Source: Limosilactobacillus pontis
GTDB taxonomy: Bacteria > Bacillota > Bacilli > Lactobacillales > Lactobacillaceae
DNA: 64,000 nt
Assembly: GCF_002940945.1 (NCBI RefSeq)
Contig: NZ_PNFV01000005.1
Coordinates: 124,001 to 188,000 of the forward strand
Reading direction: 5' to 3'
The notes under the pieces are model-generated. The model did no database searches. It saw nothing but the letters and a program-made list of their open reading frames with translations, and had not been told where the DNA came from. Both the position numbers and the translations under genes were made by a program. Every line of letters begins with the position of its first letter. Position 1 is the stretch's first letter. Shown here one piece after another: positions 9,874 to 19,282 of the stretch.

Positions 9874-10779
9874 TTAGTAATCTTTATTCCGGTAACCGTA
9901 GTCCTTCAGCATGGCCGACTTATCACGCCAGCCGGGAACCACCTTGACCCACAGCTGGAGAAAGACCCGGTCGCCGAGCAGGCGTTCAATATCCTGCCGG
10001 GCCATTGTGCCGATTTTTTTAAGCATTTGTCCCTTCTTACCGATGATAATCCCCTTCTGACCGGGGCGTTCCACGATAATGTTAGCCGAAATATGGATGT
10101 GCTCCTCATCCTCACGCTTGATCGAGGTAACGTCAACTGCAACCGAATGCGGAACTTCCTCCCGGGTCAGCATGAAAATCTTCTCCCGAATCATCTCGGC
10201 CACCACGAACCGCTCAGGATGATCGCTGATCTGATCAGCCGGGTAATACTGTGGACCATGAGGCAGGCCAGCAATGATCTTATTCAAAAGCCCATTAACA
10301 TTGTTTCCCTGCAAGGCTGAGATCGGCACGACTGCTTTAAATGGCAGGGCATCCTGGTATTGGGCAACGATGTTAGGAAGGTCGTTGGGGCTAACCCGGT
10401 CAATCTTGTTAACTACCAGGTAGATTGGCTGTTTAACCTGCTTGAGACGGTTAATGATGAAGTCATCCCCAGCTCCCCGTTTCTCCGTAGCGCTAACCAC
10501 AAAGAGAACCGCGTCGACCTCATCCAATGCGGACATCGTTGACCGTTCCATGAAATCACCCAGCTTAGTAGCCGGTTTATGAACCCCAGGAGTATCAATG
10601 AAGACGATCTGGGCCTCCGGGCTGGTGTAGATCCCTTGAATCTTATTACGAGTAGTCTGAGCAACATTGCTCATAATGGCCACCTTCTGGCCCACGATGT
10701 AATTTAACAGCGTCGACTTGCCAACATTGGGCCGGCCAATCAGGGCAACAAAGCCGGACTTGTATTCTGGATTATCCAT
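9874..10779 (-). CDS. era: GTPase Era (16S rRNA maturation)
   Basis: 301 residues. The G domain has [12 protein letters not shown] (G1), DTPGVHKP (G3) and NKIDRV (G4). The C-terminal KH domain has [22 protein letters not shown]. It binds the 3' end of 16S rRNA and couples 30S assembly to growth. The neighbours dgkA/ybeY upstream and recO downstream are the standard context. Confidence 0.97.
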   Translation of the reverse strand: MDNPEYKSGFVALIGRPNVGKSTLLNYIVGQKVAIMSNVAQTTRNKIQGIYTSPEAQIVFIDTPGVHKPATKLGDFMERSTMSALDEVDAVLFVVSATEKRGAGDDFIINRLKQVKQPIYLVVNKIDRVSPNDLPNIVAQYQDALPFKAVVPISALQGNNVNGLLNKIIAGLPHGPQYYPADQISDHPERFVVAEMIREKIFMLTREEVPHSVAVDVTSIKREDEEHIHISANIIVERPGQKGIIIGKKGQMLKKIGTMARQDIERLLGDRVFLQLWVKVVPGWRDKSAMLKDYGYRNKDY

Positions 10780-10793
10780 ATATTTCTTACTTC

Positions 10794-11198
10794 CTATCTA
10801 ATGATTAATGCGTAGAAACGCGGTACGAAGATGATTGCCCCCACGGCTAGTGCAAAAAGTGCCGCCAGGAGGACACCTCCGGCTGCCACATCCTTGGCTT
10901 TTTTTACATTAATATCGTAGTGGTGACTGGACAGGAGGTCGGTGACCGCCTCCGTGACCGTGTTTAAGAATTCAGCAGCAAAGACCAAGAAAACCACTAG
11001 CAGGATCCAGAGCCAGTCTGCAGTACTGATCTTTAGGTACCAGCCGATGATTACCGCAAGCATGGCTGCCAGGACGTGGAAGCGCATATTGCGCTCCTCC
11101 TTAAGCATTGCCACGATCCCGTCAAAAGCGTGTCCCATCGCCTGAAAGAGGTGGTGGTTCTTGGTCACTTGATGTTTATCGTTTGAGTCCATATTCAT
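10794..11198 (-). CDS. dgkA: Diacylglycerol kinase / undecaprenol kinase family membrane protein
   Basis: Small integral membrane kinase, 134 residues from ATG 11198. Gram-positive members phosphorylate undecaprenol for cell-wall lipid carrier supply. It carries the family signature [16 protein letters not shown] (about 71-86) and [22 protein letters not shown], with three or four membrane spans. The frame extends 18 codons upstream, but GGGAGA lies 6 bases before ATG 11198. This start overlaps the end of ybeY by 23 bases, so the two are translationally coupled. Confidence 0.9.
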   Translation of the reverse strand: MNMDSNDKHQVTKNHHLFQAMGHAFDGIVAMLKEERNMRFHVLAAMLAVIIGWYLKISTADWLWILLVVFLVFAAEFLNTVTEAVTDLLSSHHYDINVKKAKDVAAGGVLLAALFALAVGAIIFVPRFYALIIR

Positions 11199-11655
11199 CG
11201 AGAATCTCCCGCTGTAGTGCAAACATCTTCTTTTCATCCGCAGGCTGCTCATGGTCGTAGCCGTTCAGGTGAAGGAAGCCGTGAACCACTAAAAAGCCCA
11301 GTTCCCGTGCAGACGAGTGACCAAGGAACTTGGCCTGTTCAACGACCTTATCCATGGAGATGAAGAGGTCACCGAGATTGGTCGGCAATTCAGCTGCCAG
11401 TTCTGGATCCATGATGATCGGTGACTCGTCGCCACTCTCTTCCGCCGCAAAGCTGAGGACGTCAGTAGCCCGGTCAACCCCCCGATACTGAGCATTGATC
11501 TTCTTAATTGCCGGATTATTCATTAGCGTCACTGACATTTCGGTATTCTCCGCTAGGTTGAGCTTCTGGGCGGCAAACTGCAGAACCTGCTCGACGAGGT
11601 TATGTTGGTCTTGACTGATGCCGTTACTTGTCCGATCGTAAATTGTCAGATCCAT
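11176..11655 (-). CDS. ybeY: Endoribonuclease YbeY (rRNA maturation)
   Basis: 159 residues. The metal-binding motif HGFLHLNGYDH (H-x3-H-x5-H) lies near the C-terminus, and ATDVLSFAAEE is the second conserved segment. It acts in 16S rRNA 3' processing and ribosome quality control. The start ATG 11655 follows AGGAGG at ideal spacing; the longer open frame upstream is phoH in another phase. It overlaps phoH by 32 bases and dgkA by 23. Confidence 0.95.
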   Translation of the reverse strand: MDLTIYDRTSNGISQDQHNLVEQVLQFAAQKLNLAENTEMSVTLMNNPAIKKINAQYRGVDRATDVLSFAAEESGDESPIIMDPELAAELPTNLGDLFISMDKVVEQAKFLGHSSARELGFLVVHGFLHLNGYDHEQPADEKKMFALQREILDEYGLKR

Positions 11656-12655
11656 CCGTCTGATCCTCCTTTGCTTTTCCTGTCTTCTTGGTTCCTGCCT
11701 CCTCGTAAGCGGTAATGATCCGGGCAACAACCGGATGACGGACCACGTCCTCGGCGCTGAAGGTAACAAACTTGATTGACCGAACGTCCTTAAGGATCCG
11801 CTGCGCGCTGACCAAACCGCTACGAACACCGTGCTTCAAGTCGATCTGAGAGATATCCCCATTGACCACCATCTTGGAGCCAAAGCCAAACCGGGTCAAA
11901 AACATCTTCATCTGAGCATTGGTGGTGTTTTGGGCTTCATCTAAAATGATGAAGGCCCCATCGAGAGTCCGACCCCGCATGTAGGCTAAAGGTGCAATCT
12001 CAATAACACCACGTTCCATCAACCGTTGGGTGTGATCAGGGCCGAAGATATCATTTAAAGCGTCGTAGATTGGCCGCAGGTATGGATCAACCTTTTCTTG
12101 AAGGTCGCCAGGCAGGAATCCAAGGCTCTCCCCGGCTTCGACGGCGGGGCGGGTAATGATAATCCGTTCGACCTCTCCCCGCTTCAAGGCCGCCACTGCC
12201 ATTGCCACCGCCAGATAGGTCTTCCCAGTTCCTGCGGGACCAATTCCAAAAGTGATATCGTTATGCTTCATGGCATTGACGTATTGGCGCTGACCAAAGT
12301 TCTTTACCCGGATAGCCCGGCCACGACGATCCTTAATGATCGTCTCACTGTAAAGATCTGCAAAATACTCTAACGTCCCCCGGTGGGCCATTTTCATAGC
12401 ACTGACGATGTCGGTGCTATGAATACGAATTCCCTGGTTCAAAAGGTTGATCAGCGCATGAAAGACATCCACTGTCATCTTGACATCCTCTGTACGCCCC
12501 TTCACCTTCAGGTTATCGCCAAATGGATTAATGGTAACGTCCATTCCCTGCTCAATCAAGCTGACAAACTTGTCCTGAGGCCCGAGAATACCAACCTCGA
12601 TTTCCGGGCTTTCGATCTGAAATGTCTGTTCAATCTCGTCGTTTTTTTCTACCAA
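11624..12655 (-). CDS. phoH: PhoH-like ATPase
   Basis: 343 residues, TTG start at 12655 with AGGAG 9 bases upstream. Walker A is GPAGTGKTYLA (about 138-148) and Walker B is FIILDEAQN (about 232-240). This is the Era/YbeY-associated PhoH-like (YbeZ type) protein, a P-loop NTPase implicated in RNA metabolism. It is the first gene of the phoH-ybeY-dgkA-era-recO unit. The C-terminus ends in a lysine-rich segment that overlaps ybeY. Confidence 0.93.
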   Translation of the reverse strand: MVEKNDEIEQTFQIESPEIEVGILGPQDKFVSLIEQGMDVTINPFGDNLKVKGRTEDVKMTVDVFHALINLLNQGIRIHSTDIVSAMKMAHRGTLEYFADLYSETIIKDRRGRAIRVKNFGQRQYVNAMKHNDITFGIGPAGTGKTYLAVAMAVAALKRGEVERIIITRPAVEAGESLGFLPGDLQEKVDPYLRPIYDALNDIFGPDHTQRLMERGVIEIAPLAYMRGRTLDGAFIILDEAQNTTNAQMKMFLTRFGFGSKMVVNGDISQIDLKHGVRSGLVSAQRILKDVRSIKFVTFSAEDVVRHPVVARIITAYEEAGTKKTGKAKEDQTDGSDNLRSDK

Positions 12656-12690
12656 TTATTTAAGCTCCTTCTAGTGGTTAATCTTCAATT

Positions 12691-12699
12691 GATTATATC
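12691..12699 (-). promoter_or_regulatory. Extended -10 promoter of phoH operon
   Basis: Minus-strand TGATATAAT (TGn plus perfect TATAAT, 12691-12699). No good -35 is seen, consistent with an extended -10 promoter. It lies 36 bases before the phoH start. Confidence 0.6.
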
Positions 12700-12728
12700 A
12701 CAGCCCAAGATAATCATATAACCAAAAA

Positions 12729-12751
12729 AGCCGGATGACCGGCATCCAGCT
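12729..12751 (-). terminator. Terminator of argGH
   Basis: Minus-strand 9-bp stem AGCTGGATG / CATCCGGCT (one T-G pair) with a 5-base loop, followed by TTTTTT. It begins 8 bases past the argH stop. Confidence 0.85.
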
Positions 12752-12758
12752 TCATTAG

Positions 12759-14150
12759 TTACTGTTGATTCTTTTCGATCAATTCCCTAGCTGCCTTGAT
12801 CTGCTGCTTCACCTGGTCAAAGCCGGTTCCCCCCAGGGAGTGACGACGAGCCACTGCCGTATGGGAATTGAGAACCGTATAGACGTCGGCAGTAATCTGT
12901 GGATTGATCTTCTGGTACTGTTCCAGTGGAATGTCAGCCAGGTTGGTCCCAGTCTTCAATCCCGTAAGGACTAACTCACCGACGATCTCGTGGGCCTGAC
13001 GGAAGGGAATACCCTTGGTGGCTAGGTAGTCTGCTAACTCAGTGGCGTTGGCAAAGTCGTGGTGGGTGGCGTGTTCCATCTTATCTTTGTTGACATGGAG
13101 GGTCTTGATCATCCCTACCATCACCTGCAGGCTGGGAACGATCGTCTTAACCGCATCAAAGACTCCTTCCTTATCCTCCTGCATATCCTTATTGTAGGCC
13201 AACGGCAGTCCCTTCATCACCGTCAGCAATCCGGTTAAGTCACCGAAAATCCGTCCCGCTTTTCCCCGGATCAGCTCAGCCATGTCAGGATTCTTCTTCT
13301 GGGGCATGATCGAACTCCCCGTCGAATACTGGTCGGCCAGTTCAATGTAGCCGAACTCGTAACTACACCAGTAGATTAACTCCTCACACAGGCGAGAAAG
13401 ATGAACCATCAGGATGCTGGCGTTACTCAGGAATTCCAGGGCAAAATCCCGGTCCGAAACGGCATCCAGAGAATTAGCATAGGGATGATCGAAGCCCAGC
13501 AGGTCGGCAGCCAGTTTGCGGTCAATCGGGAAGGTAGTACCAGCCAGGGCCGCAGCCCCTAGTGGTGAAACATCAGTATGCTTCATATTAAATTGAAACC
13601 TTTCGACATCGCGCTGGAACATTTGAAAATAGGCCATTAGGTAGTGCCCATACGAGATCGGCTGGGCGTGCTGCATATGGGTGTAGCCCGGCATCACCGT
13701 CGTTACGTTGACACTCGCCTGGTCAACCAGGGCTGTCTGCAGCTTTACCAGCAGGTCAATAATCTTAGGCAGGCGTTCCTTGACGTAGAGGTGGAGGTCG
13801 GTAGCCACTTGATCGTTTCGACTCCTGGCGGTGTGAAGTTTACCAGCAACCGGGCCGATCTCCGCAGTCAGCAGAGCCTCAATATTCATGTGAATATCTT
13901 CGTTTTCCACCGTGAAGGGTAACCCTTCCTTGGCTAGCCGGTCCGCCAGCTTCTCCAAACCGGCAATGATCTGATCAGCGTCGGCAGCTGAAAGGATCTT
14001 GGTGGTCTTCAGCATCTTCACGTGAGCCAGCGAGCCCATGATGTCCTCCTTGGCCATCACCTGATCAAAGTCGATAGAGGCCCCAAAGTTGTCGACGAGT
14101 TTATCTCCCGCTGCTTCGAACCGGCCACCCCACATCTTCTTAATCGGCAT
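12759..14150 (-). CDS. argH: Argininosuccinate lyase
   Basis: Splits argininosuccinate to arginine and fumarate, the last step of arginine synthesis. 463 residues. The fumarase/aspartase superfamily signature [15 protein letters not shown] lies at about 280-294, with [12 protein letters not shown] and [12 protein letters not shown] (catalytic histidine) before it. The start overlaps argG by 11 bases. No other arg biosynthetic genes are in the window, so the pathway may begin from imported citrulline. Confidence 0.97.
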   Translation of the reverse strand: MPIKKMWGGRFEAAGDKLVDNFGASIDFDQVMAKEDIMGSLAHVKMLKTTKILSAADADQIIAGLEKLADRLAKEGLPFTVENEDIHMNIEALLTAEIGPVAGKLHTARSRNDQVATDLHLYVKERLPKIIDLLVKLQTALVDQASVNVTTVMPGYTHMQHAQPISYGHYLMAYFQMFQRDVERFQFNMKHTDVSPLGAAALAGTTFPIDRKLAADLLGFDHPYANSLDAVSDRDFALEFLSNASILMVHLSRLCEELIYWCSYEFGYIELADQYSTGSSIMPQKKNPDMAELIRGKAGRIFGDLTGLLTVMKGLPLAYNKDMQEDKEGVFDAVKTIVPSLQVMVGMIKTLHVNKDKMEHATHHDFANATELADYLATKGIPFRQAHEIVGELVLTGLKTGTNLADIPLEQYQKINPQITADVYTVLNSHTAVARRHSLGGTGFDQVKQQIKAARELIEKNQQ

Positions 14151-15372
14151 TATGAACCTCCTCTGATTGATGGTGCTGGCTCTGGTTTTGAACCTGGGCG
14201 TAAACCTTATCCGGCAGTTCCCAGAGCTTGATGAAGCCGGTAGCGGCCTCCTGATCGAATTCGTCGGCAGCGGTGTAGGTTGCCAGGTTCTTGTCGTAGA
14301 GAGAATTTGGCGACTTCCGCCCCTCGCAGATCACATTACCCTTGAAGAGCTTAACCCGAACAATCCCGTTGACAACTCCCTGGGTGGCATCGATAAAGGC
14401 CACCATCGCATTCATCAAAGGTGAGTACCAGAGACCATTGTAAATAATTTCGCTCATCTTCTTTTCAACAAGTGGTTTGAAGTGGGCAACCTCCCGCTCC
14501 TGGGTCAGATCTTCAAGATCCTTATGAGCGGCAAGAAGGACGGTTGCGGCTGGACACTCATAAATTTCCCGGGACTTGATCCCGACCAGCCGGTTTTCTA
14601 CGTGATCAATCCGGCCAACTCCATTCTCGCCAGCAACCTTATCGAGCTTCATAATCAGTTCATCGAGAGGTAGCTCCTCACCGTTAATTGCTGTTGGCAC
14701 TCCTGCTTTAAAGGAAATTTCAAGGATCGTCGGCTTATCTGGGGTATCTTCAATCGGTGTGGTCCGAGCGTAGGCATCAGCCGGTGCTGCTACCCACGGG
14801 TCTTCCAGGATTCCGCACTCATTAGCCCGCCCCCAAAGGTTCTCGTCAATCGAATATGGACTGGCCTTGGTGATTGGTACCGAAATACCGTTATCCTTGG
14901 CATACTTAATTTCCTCCTCCCGTGACCAGTGCCAATCCCGGATTGGATCCTCAATCTTCATGTCCGGTGCCAGGGCATGGATCCCGGCTTCAAACCGAAC
15001 CTGATCGTTTCCCTTGCCAGTACATCCGTGGGCAATTGCCGTTGCTCCATACTCGTTAGCCACCGCCACCAGTTTCTGAACAATCAGCGGACGAGAAAGG
15101 GCGGATACCAGCGGGTACTTCTGTTCATACATTGCATGAGCCTGCAGGGCTGGCAGAACAAACTGCTCCGCAAAGTCGCGTTTGGCATCAATCACTACAG
15201 ACTTCCAGGCACCAATTGCGTCCCCCTTTTGCTTGATGGCCTCCAGGTCGAGACCCTCGCCAACATCAATACAGCAGGCAATCACGTCGTAACCCTTGTT
15301 CTTCAGCCAGGGAATTGCCACCGAAGTATCAAGACCACCGGAGTATGCTAAAACAATCTTTTCTTTTGTCAT
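14140..15372 (-). CDS. argG: Argininosuccinate synthase
   Basis: Joins citrulline and aspartate using ATP. 410 residues. The N-type ATP pyrophosphatase P-loop [12 protein letters not shown] lies at the N-terminus (about 8-19), and [15 protein letters not shown] is at about 115-129. It is the first gene of an argG-argH operon whose promoter is overlaid by a sequence matching the Gram-positive ArgR box, so repression by arginine is likely. Confidence 0.97.
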   Translation of the reverse strand: MTKEKIVLAYSGGLDTSVAIPWLKNKGYDVIACCIDVGEGLDLEAIKQKGDAIGAWKSVVIDAKRDFAEQFVLPALQAHAMYEQKYPLVSALSRPLIVQKLVAVANEYGATAIAHGCTGKGNDQVRFEAGIHALAPDMKIEDPIRDWHWSREEEIKYAKDNGISVPITKASPYSIDENLWGRANECGILEDPWVAAPADAYARTTPIEDTPDKPTILEISFKAGVPTAINGEELPLDELIMKLDKVAGENGVGRIDHVENRLVGIKSREIYECPAATVLLAAHKDLEDLTQEREVAHFKPLVEKKMSEIIYNGLWYSPLMNAMVAFIDATQGVVNGIVRVKLFKGNVICEGRKSPNSLYDKNLATYTAADEFDQEAATGFIKLWELPDKVYAQVQNQSQHHQSEEVHNAD

Positions 15373-15410
15373 ATGTCTCGTCCTCCATTTGTTTGATTTA
15401 AGTTTGATAA

Positions 15411-15442
15411 TGAATATACGCTACACATGAATAAAAATCAAC
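15411..15442 (-). promoter_or_regulatory. argGH promoter with overlapping ARG box
   Basis: Minus-strand -35 TTGATT (15436-15441), 17-base spacer and -10 TATATT (15413-15418). Read on the plus strand, CATGAATAAAAATCAAC (15426-15442) fills the spacer and -35. It matches the Bacillus ARG consensus (CATGAATAAAAATKCAAK) apart from one missing base near the end. ArgR bound here would block polymerase. Confidence 0.8.
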
Positions 15443-15486
15443 AAATATTCGCAATTTTTTATTTATATTGTAAAATATACCGTATT

Positions 15487-15505
15487 TTTGAATAAAGATT
15501 GCAAA
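15487..15505 (-). promoter_or_regulatory. Second candidate ARG box
   Basis: TTTGAATAAAGATTGCAAA on the plus strand, a looser match to the same consensus, about 60 bases upstream of the first box. A pair of boxes at this distance would suit ArgR hexamer looping. Confidence 0.5.
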
Positions 15506-15510
15506 TAAAA

Positions 15511-15538
15511 ACCCATCACGGTGCACATCGTGATGGGT
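15511..15538 (-). terminator. Terminator of bile salt hydrolase gene
   Basis: Perfect 10-bp stem ACCCATCACG / CGTGATGGGT with an 8-base loop. On the minus strand it runs into TTTTTATTT. It separates the hydrolase transcript from argG. Confidence 0.9.
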
Positions 15539-15550
15539 AGGTAAAGATTC

Positions 15551-16528
15551 TTAGTTTTGGTAGTTGATAGCTTGCTTGGTAACAAGTGGATAGGCAACCA
15601 GGTCGCTGCTATTCAAGTTAGCGTTGCGCATGGCAACCGCGTTGATCTGATTATTCTCGTAGGTCGTGTAATAGAAGGTCCCAGTCGTCAGGTTAACCCC
15701 ATCAGAGTAAATCGTATACTCAAAAGTATCGGGAGCAACCTCGTCCAGACCCTTCTGCTGTTCAACCGCATGCAGGAGGTGGAAGTAATTCGTAACGTTT
15801 TCGGCCTCATCCTTGCCAGCTGGTGCGTGCATCTTGGTGAAAGTTTCCTTGACAAAACGACTCTCGGAATCCATTCCACCTGGCAGGAGGTGAGATCCAA
15901 TCCCCCGACTATAGCTATTCAACTTAATCCCAGGAGTCAGGGTATTGGTTGGTTCAGCCGGAGAGATACTCTGGTAATTGGCCAGGTTGGTCATTTGCTG
16001 TGGAAACTCCGGATTATTGGTCAGAACACCAACCGGGTTATCGTAAACATGCAGACCAGTTACCGTTGATTCAACAACAATTGATTTGCCAGACCGGTCA
16101 GCAATCAGCCAGTGCAATGGTGATAACTTAAGCTGATCAGAGAAGTTGATGTTAACCAGGCTCAGGTTAGCCATCAGTTTTTTGGCCTCGGCAACGTTCT
16201 TGCATTGACCGAGGACGTAGGGAATGAACTCGAACGGTGAGACATTATCCTTGCTATCAGCCACTGGGAAGAAATGGGCTGGGCCGTCAAAGTTCAGGCC
16301 GGCCATTCCCAACCCTTCCTCATTGACACCGTCAAAGTAAAGCGGGTAGTTATCCTTTACCAGGGCCATCCCGATAATGGCATAATGGTGATCCAAGCTG
16401 GGCATCTTACGGAAGTTGAAGGTGTAATCCCGCGGGGTGATTACAACCTCTTCACCAAAGGAAACTTCCAGGTCGAGATTCCGACCAAAATAGCCATCGC
16501 CGGCGTTATAAATGATTGAAGTACACAC
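15551..16528 (-). CDS. bsh: Choloylglycine hydrolase family protein, probable bile salt hydrolase
   Basis: Ntn-hydrolase of 325 residues that would deconjugate glycine/taurine bile salts in the cytoplasm. The mature N-terminus is the nucleophile Cys2, exposed after fMet removal from the GTG start, which has GGAGG 9 bases upstream. Residues aligned with the characterised Clostridium BSH are present: R16, D19, N79, N171 and R224. Asn at 79 rather than Tyr favours bile salt hydrolase over penicillin V acylase, which shares the fold. No signal peptide. Monocistronic with its own terminator; points to a gut-adapted host. Confidence 0.85.
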   Translation of the reverse strand: MCTSIIYNAGDGYFGRNLDLEVSFGEEVVITPRDYTFNFRKMPSLDHHYAIIGMALVKDNYPLYFDGVNEEGLGMAGLNFDGPAHFFPVADSKDNVSPFEFIPYVLGQCKNVAEAKKLMANLSLVNINFSDQLKLSPLHWLIADRSGKSIVVESTVTGLHVYDNPVGVLTNNPEFPQQMTNLANYQSISPAEPTNTLTPGIKLNSYSRGIGSHLLPGGMDSESRFVKETFTKMHAPAGKDEAENVTNYFHLLHAVEQQKGLDEVAPDTFEYTIYSDGVNLTTGTFYYTTYENNQINAVAMRNANLNSSDLVAYPLVTKQAINYQN

Positions 16529-16601
16529 ACTAATTTACCTCCAAATACTATTTGGCTTATATTCTAGCACAAAAGCTGGTGTTAATAATCACCATACTCG
16601 C

Positions 16602-16630
16602 ATTAATATAATATTAATACGTTCATTAAT
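16602..16630. promoter_or_regulatory. Three phased ATTAAT palindromes upstream of bsh
   Basis: ATTAAT occurs at 16602-16607, 16613-16618 and 16625-16630, starts spaced 11 and 12 bases, on one face of the helix. They lie about 75-100 bases upstream of the bsh start and upstream of a possible extended -10 (TGCTAGAAT, about 16561-16569). Could be an operator or simply AT-rich promoter DNA. Confidence 0.35.
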
Positions 16631-16658
16631 GCAACCCTATAAAATAGCCAACAAAAAA

Positions 16659-16683
16659 GCCAGCCCCACATTGTAGAACTGAC
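16659..16683 (-). terminator. Possible terminator after yqeY
   Basis: Minus-strand 5-bp stem GTCAG / CTGGC (one T-G) with a long loop, then TTTTTT. Weak stem but a good T run, 14 bases past the stop codon. Confidence 0.45.
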
Positions 16684-16696
16684 CTATTGGACCTTA

Positions 16697-17143
16697 TCAG
16701 TTGCTCAGGACGTCCTTAACAGTCTGATTGACCAGCTTGCCATCAGCTTGACCCTTAACCTTCGGCATTACGGCCCCCATGACCTTGCCAAAGTCCTTCA
16801 TGCTAGTTGCACCGACCTCTTGAACCGTCTCACTGACGATCTTCTTAACATCGTCAACAGTCAGTTGCTTTGGCATATACTTTTCAACGACCTTCATCTC
16901 GTTATTAGTCTTGTCAACCAAGTCCTGACGACCAGCCTTCTTAAATTCTGCCAGTGACTCCTTGCGTTGCTTGTATTCCCGTGACATCACAGCTACTTCC
17001 TCATCTGGTGTCAGGTCATGGCCAGCTTCAATCTGGGCGTTTTGGACCGCCGCCTTCAGCATCCGAACAACGGCCAAGGTGTCCTTGTCCTTGTTCTTCA
17101 TCGCAGTGATCATGTCAGTTTGTAATTGCTTTAATAAACTCAT
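16697..17143 (-). CDS. yqeY: GatB/YqeY domain protein
   Basis: 148 residues from ATG 17143. It consists of the YqeY domain also found at the C-terminus of GatB: SREYKQRKESLAEFKKAGRQDLV, then EKYMPKQLT and the C-terminal MKDFGKVMGAVMPKVKGQADGKLVNQ. The domain binds tRNA in GatCAB; the stand-alone protein has no settled role. An in-frame ATG 15 bases upstream contains the ribosome binding site itself (GGAGGAG), so the inner ATG is the start. It follows rpsU, a conserved order in Firmicutes. Confidence 0.92.
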   Translation of the reverse strand: MSLLKQLQTDMITAMKNKDKDTLAVVRMLKAAVQNAQIEAGHDLTPDEEVAVMSREYKQRKESLAEFKKAGRQDLVDKTNNEMKVVEKYMPKQLTVDDVKKIVSETVQEVGATSMKDFGKVMGAVMPKVKGQADGKLVNQTVKDVLSN

Positions 17144-17169
17144 TGTCTTCTCCTCCATTCAAGAAAAAA

Positions 17170-17193
17170 GCTCCCACCGCAAAAGGTAGGAGC
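17170..17193 (-). terminator. Terminator between rpsU and yqeY
   Basis: Minus-strand 9-bp stem GCTCCTACC / GGTGGGAGC, then TTTTTTCTT. It lies between rpsU and yqeY, so yqeY expression depends on read-through. Confidence 0.8.
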
Positions 17194-17201
17194 ACACAAT
17201 T

Positions 17202-17393
17202 TTAGTAACGACGACCACGCTTGTTCTTGCGCTTCCGTGCCGCTTCAGATTTCAACTTCCGTCGTACACTAGGCTTTTCGTAGAATTCACGCTTACGGTA
17301 TTCTTGCAGAGTTCCGTTACGTGAAACTGAACGTTTAAAGCGTCGAAGAGCGTCGTCTAAAGATTCATTCTTACGAACGACTGTTTTTGACAT
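17202..17393 (-). CDS. rpsU: 30S ribosomal protein S21
   Basis: 63 residues, highly basic. [22 protein letters not shown] at the start and the [23 protein letters not shown] tail are diagnostic. Strong GGAGGGAGGG ribosome binding site. S21 sits near the anti-Shine-Dalgarno region of 16S rRNA and aids initiation. Confidence 0.97.
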   Translation of the reverse strand: MSKTVVRKNESLDDALRRFKRSVSRNGTLQEYRKREFYEKPSVRRKLKSEAARKRKNKRGRRY

Positions 17394-17465
17394 GTTGATT
17401 CCCTCCCTCCGAGCTTAAAGTTACGTAACAAGGCTACGAAAGTTCGCCTTTTCACTACAAAAGGT

Positions 17466-17494
17466 ATTGTACCTAATCAGGGCTTTCATGTCAA
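17466..17494 (-). promoter_or_regulatory. rpsU promoter
   Basis: Minus-strand -35 TTGACA (17489-17494) and -10 TACAAT (17466-17471) with a 17-base spacer: close to consensus, as expected for a ribosomal protein gene. About 70 bases of leader follow. Confidence 0.85.
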
Positions 17495-17550
17495 TAATTC
17501 TTTTAACAAATATCAACTTAATTTCGACGATAATTCATATTCTTCCATAA

Positions 17551-17655
17551 TTATCCATTATAAATTGCTTTGATCATGGGCCGATCCGCTTCTTCACAAA
17601 TATTAGCTACTTTTATCATCCCTTCATCCCCGGCTTTAAGCCAAGGTAATCCCTT
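17551..17655 (-). other. Open-frame fragment in the rpsU - ABC transporter gap
   Basis: The 368-base gap 17394-17761 otherwise holds only the two divergent promoters. On the minus strand a 34-codon stop-to-stop frame reads protein-like (ends with the stretch MIKVANICEEADRPMIKAIY plus two residues). I do not recognise it. An internal ATG with GAAGGG upstream would give only 22 residues. It may be a decayed gene or chance. Confidence 0.25.
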
Positions 17656-17695
17656 TCATCAATATTGTATATTTATACTATTTTCCCGTTTCTTA

Positions 17696-17724
17696 TTGCA
17701 TAAGTATGTATATTGGTGTATATT
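17696..17724 (+). promoter_or_regulatory. Promoter of the amino acid ABC transporter operon
   Basis: -35 TTGCAT (17696-17701), 17-base spacer, -10 TATATT (17719-17724). The AAGGAG ribosome binding site (17748-17753) precedes the ATG by 8 bases. Confidence 0.75.
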
Positions 17725-17761
17725 GCTAACAATCATAAATTCAGATTAAGGAGCCAACACT

Positions 17762-19282
17762 ATGAAACATCTCAAGCAATTATTTATGTTATTCATCCTG
17801 TTATGCTCACTGGTGATGCCAAGCACAGCCCTTGCGGCTACCTCAACAAGCTCATCCAGTGCCAGCAGTGCTGTCAGCTCATCGTCAACTAGTAGTCAGG
17901 CGGCCACGGACGATTCACTACAAAAGATTAAGCAGAAAGGCACCCTGGTTGTCGGAATGAGTGCCGATTACCCGCCATATGAGTTTACTACCAAGAAGAA
18001 TGGCAAAACCGAGTACGTCGGCTTTGAGGTTGACCTGGCCAAACAGTTTGCCAAGGATCTGGGTGTCAAACTGGTGATCAAGAACATGGACTTTGATTCC
18101 CTGCTTGTCGCCCTTGAGACCGGTAAGATCGATGTTATTATCTCCGGGATGAACGTTACCAATGAGCGTAAGAAGAGTGTTGACTTTTCTAATACCTACT
18201 ACTCAGGAAACAGCTACTTCCTGATCAACAAGGCAGACAAGGAACGGTTCAGCACAGCCAAAGACTTCAAGGGCAAGACTGTCGGCGCCCAAAACGGAAC
18301 TCTCCAGTCAACAATGATCGATAAGAACATGCCCGGTGTTAAAAACAAGGGGCTGGCCAAACTGTCCAACCTGGTCATTGGCCTCCAGTCCCATAAGGTT
18401 TCCGCCGTCCTGATGGATGAAGCCACCGCTAAGGCCTATGCCGCTAATAATTCCAACCTCTATGCCTTCAACTCGAAGCTGCCATCAACAGCTGGCGATA
18501 TCGCCATGGCTTTCCCTAAGGGGGATAAGTCCTTGGAGGCTGCGGCTAACAAAACGATCAAACAGGTTAATGACGAAGACCTGGTCAACAAGCAGTGGAT
18601 TCCCCAGGCTTCAAAATACATGAAGTCCTATAAGAAGCAGAATACGGTGCTCTCCTACTGGCGTTACTTCGCTAAAGGGATTGAATACACCCTGATCATC
18701 ACAATCGTCTCTGTCATCTGCGGGTTTATTCTCGGGACCCTCTTCGCCTTGATGCGTCTGTCCAAGAATAAATTGCTCCACTCGATTGCCGTTTGCTACA
18801 TTGAATTTCTCCGGGGTACTCCAATGATGGTTCAGATCATGTTTGTATACTTTGGAATTGGGGCCATTATTCAGTCGATGCCAGCCCTGGTTGCCGGGAT
18901 CATCGCTGTTTCACTCAACTCTGGGGCCTACGTTGCCGAAATTATCCGTTCTGGAATTCAATCAATTCCACTTGGCCAGACCGAGGCAGCTCGAAGTCTG
19001 GGAATGAGTAAAAAGACAACCTTCCAAGAAGTTATCATGCCCCAAGCACTGAAGAACATCTGGCCAGCCCTGGGCAATGAGTTGATCACCTTGCTGAAGG
19101 ACAGTTCGCTAGTATCCGTCATCGGGGTCAGTGAGCTGATGTATCAGACTCAGCTGGTCCAATCGGCTACCTACAAAGGTGTCCTGCCGCTTTTTATCAC
19201 TATGCTGATCTACTTTGTATTGACCTTTACCCTCTCCCGGATTCTGTTGCACTTTGAAAGGAAGATGAAACATGCCCACTAA
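17762..19282 (+). CDS. Amino acid ABC transporter, fused substrate-binding and permease protein (GlnPH type)
   Basis: 506 residues. A signal peptide covers about 1-25 (ends ALAA). A Ser/Thr/Ala-rich linker (about 26-48) is followed by a periplasmic-type binding domain (about 52-275) with [16 protein letters not shown] and [16 protein letters not shown], typical of polar amino acid receptors (PF00497). The permease domain (about 295-506) has the ATPase-contact EAA loop [20 protein letters not shown]. Receptor-permease fusions are common in lactic acid bacteria for glutamine/glutamate/asparagine uptake; the exact substrate is not readable. Overlaps the ATPase gene by 11 bases. Confidence 0.92.
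   Translation: MKHLKQLFMLFILLCSLVMPSTALAATSTSSSSASSAVSSSSTSSQAATDDSLQKIKQKGTLVVGMSADYPPYEFTTKKNGKTEYVGFEVDLAKQFAKDLGVKLVIKNMDFDSLLVALETGKIDVIISGMNVTNERKKSVDFSNTYYSGNSYFLINKADKERFSTAKDFKGKTVGAQNGTLQSTMIDKNMPGVKNKGLAKLSNLVIGLQSHKVSAVLMDEATAKAYAANNSNLYAFNSKLPSTAGDIAMAFPKGDKSLEAAANKTIKQVNDEDLVNKQWIPQASKYMKSYKKQNTVLSYWRYFAKGIEYTLIITIVSVICGFILGTLFALMRLSKNKLLHSIAVCYIEFLRGTPMMVQIMFVYFGIGAIIQSMPALVAGIIAVSLNSGAYVAEIIRSGIQSIPLGQTEAARSLGMSKKTTFQEVIMPQALKNIWPALGNELITLLKDSSLVSVIGVSELMYQTQLVQSATYKGVLPLFITMLIYFVLTFTLSRILLHFERKMKHAH

Noticed and set aside
9457-10320. Plus-strand open frame opposite recO and era
   Set aside because: Spans two real genes on the other strand, with no initiation signal.
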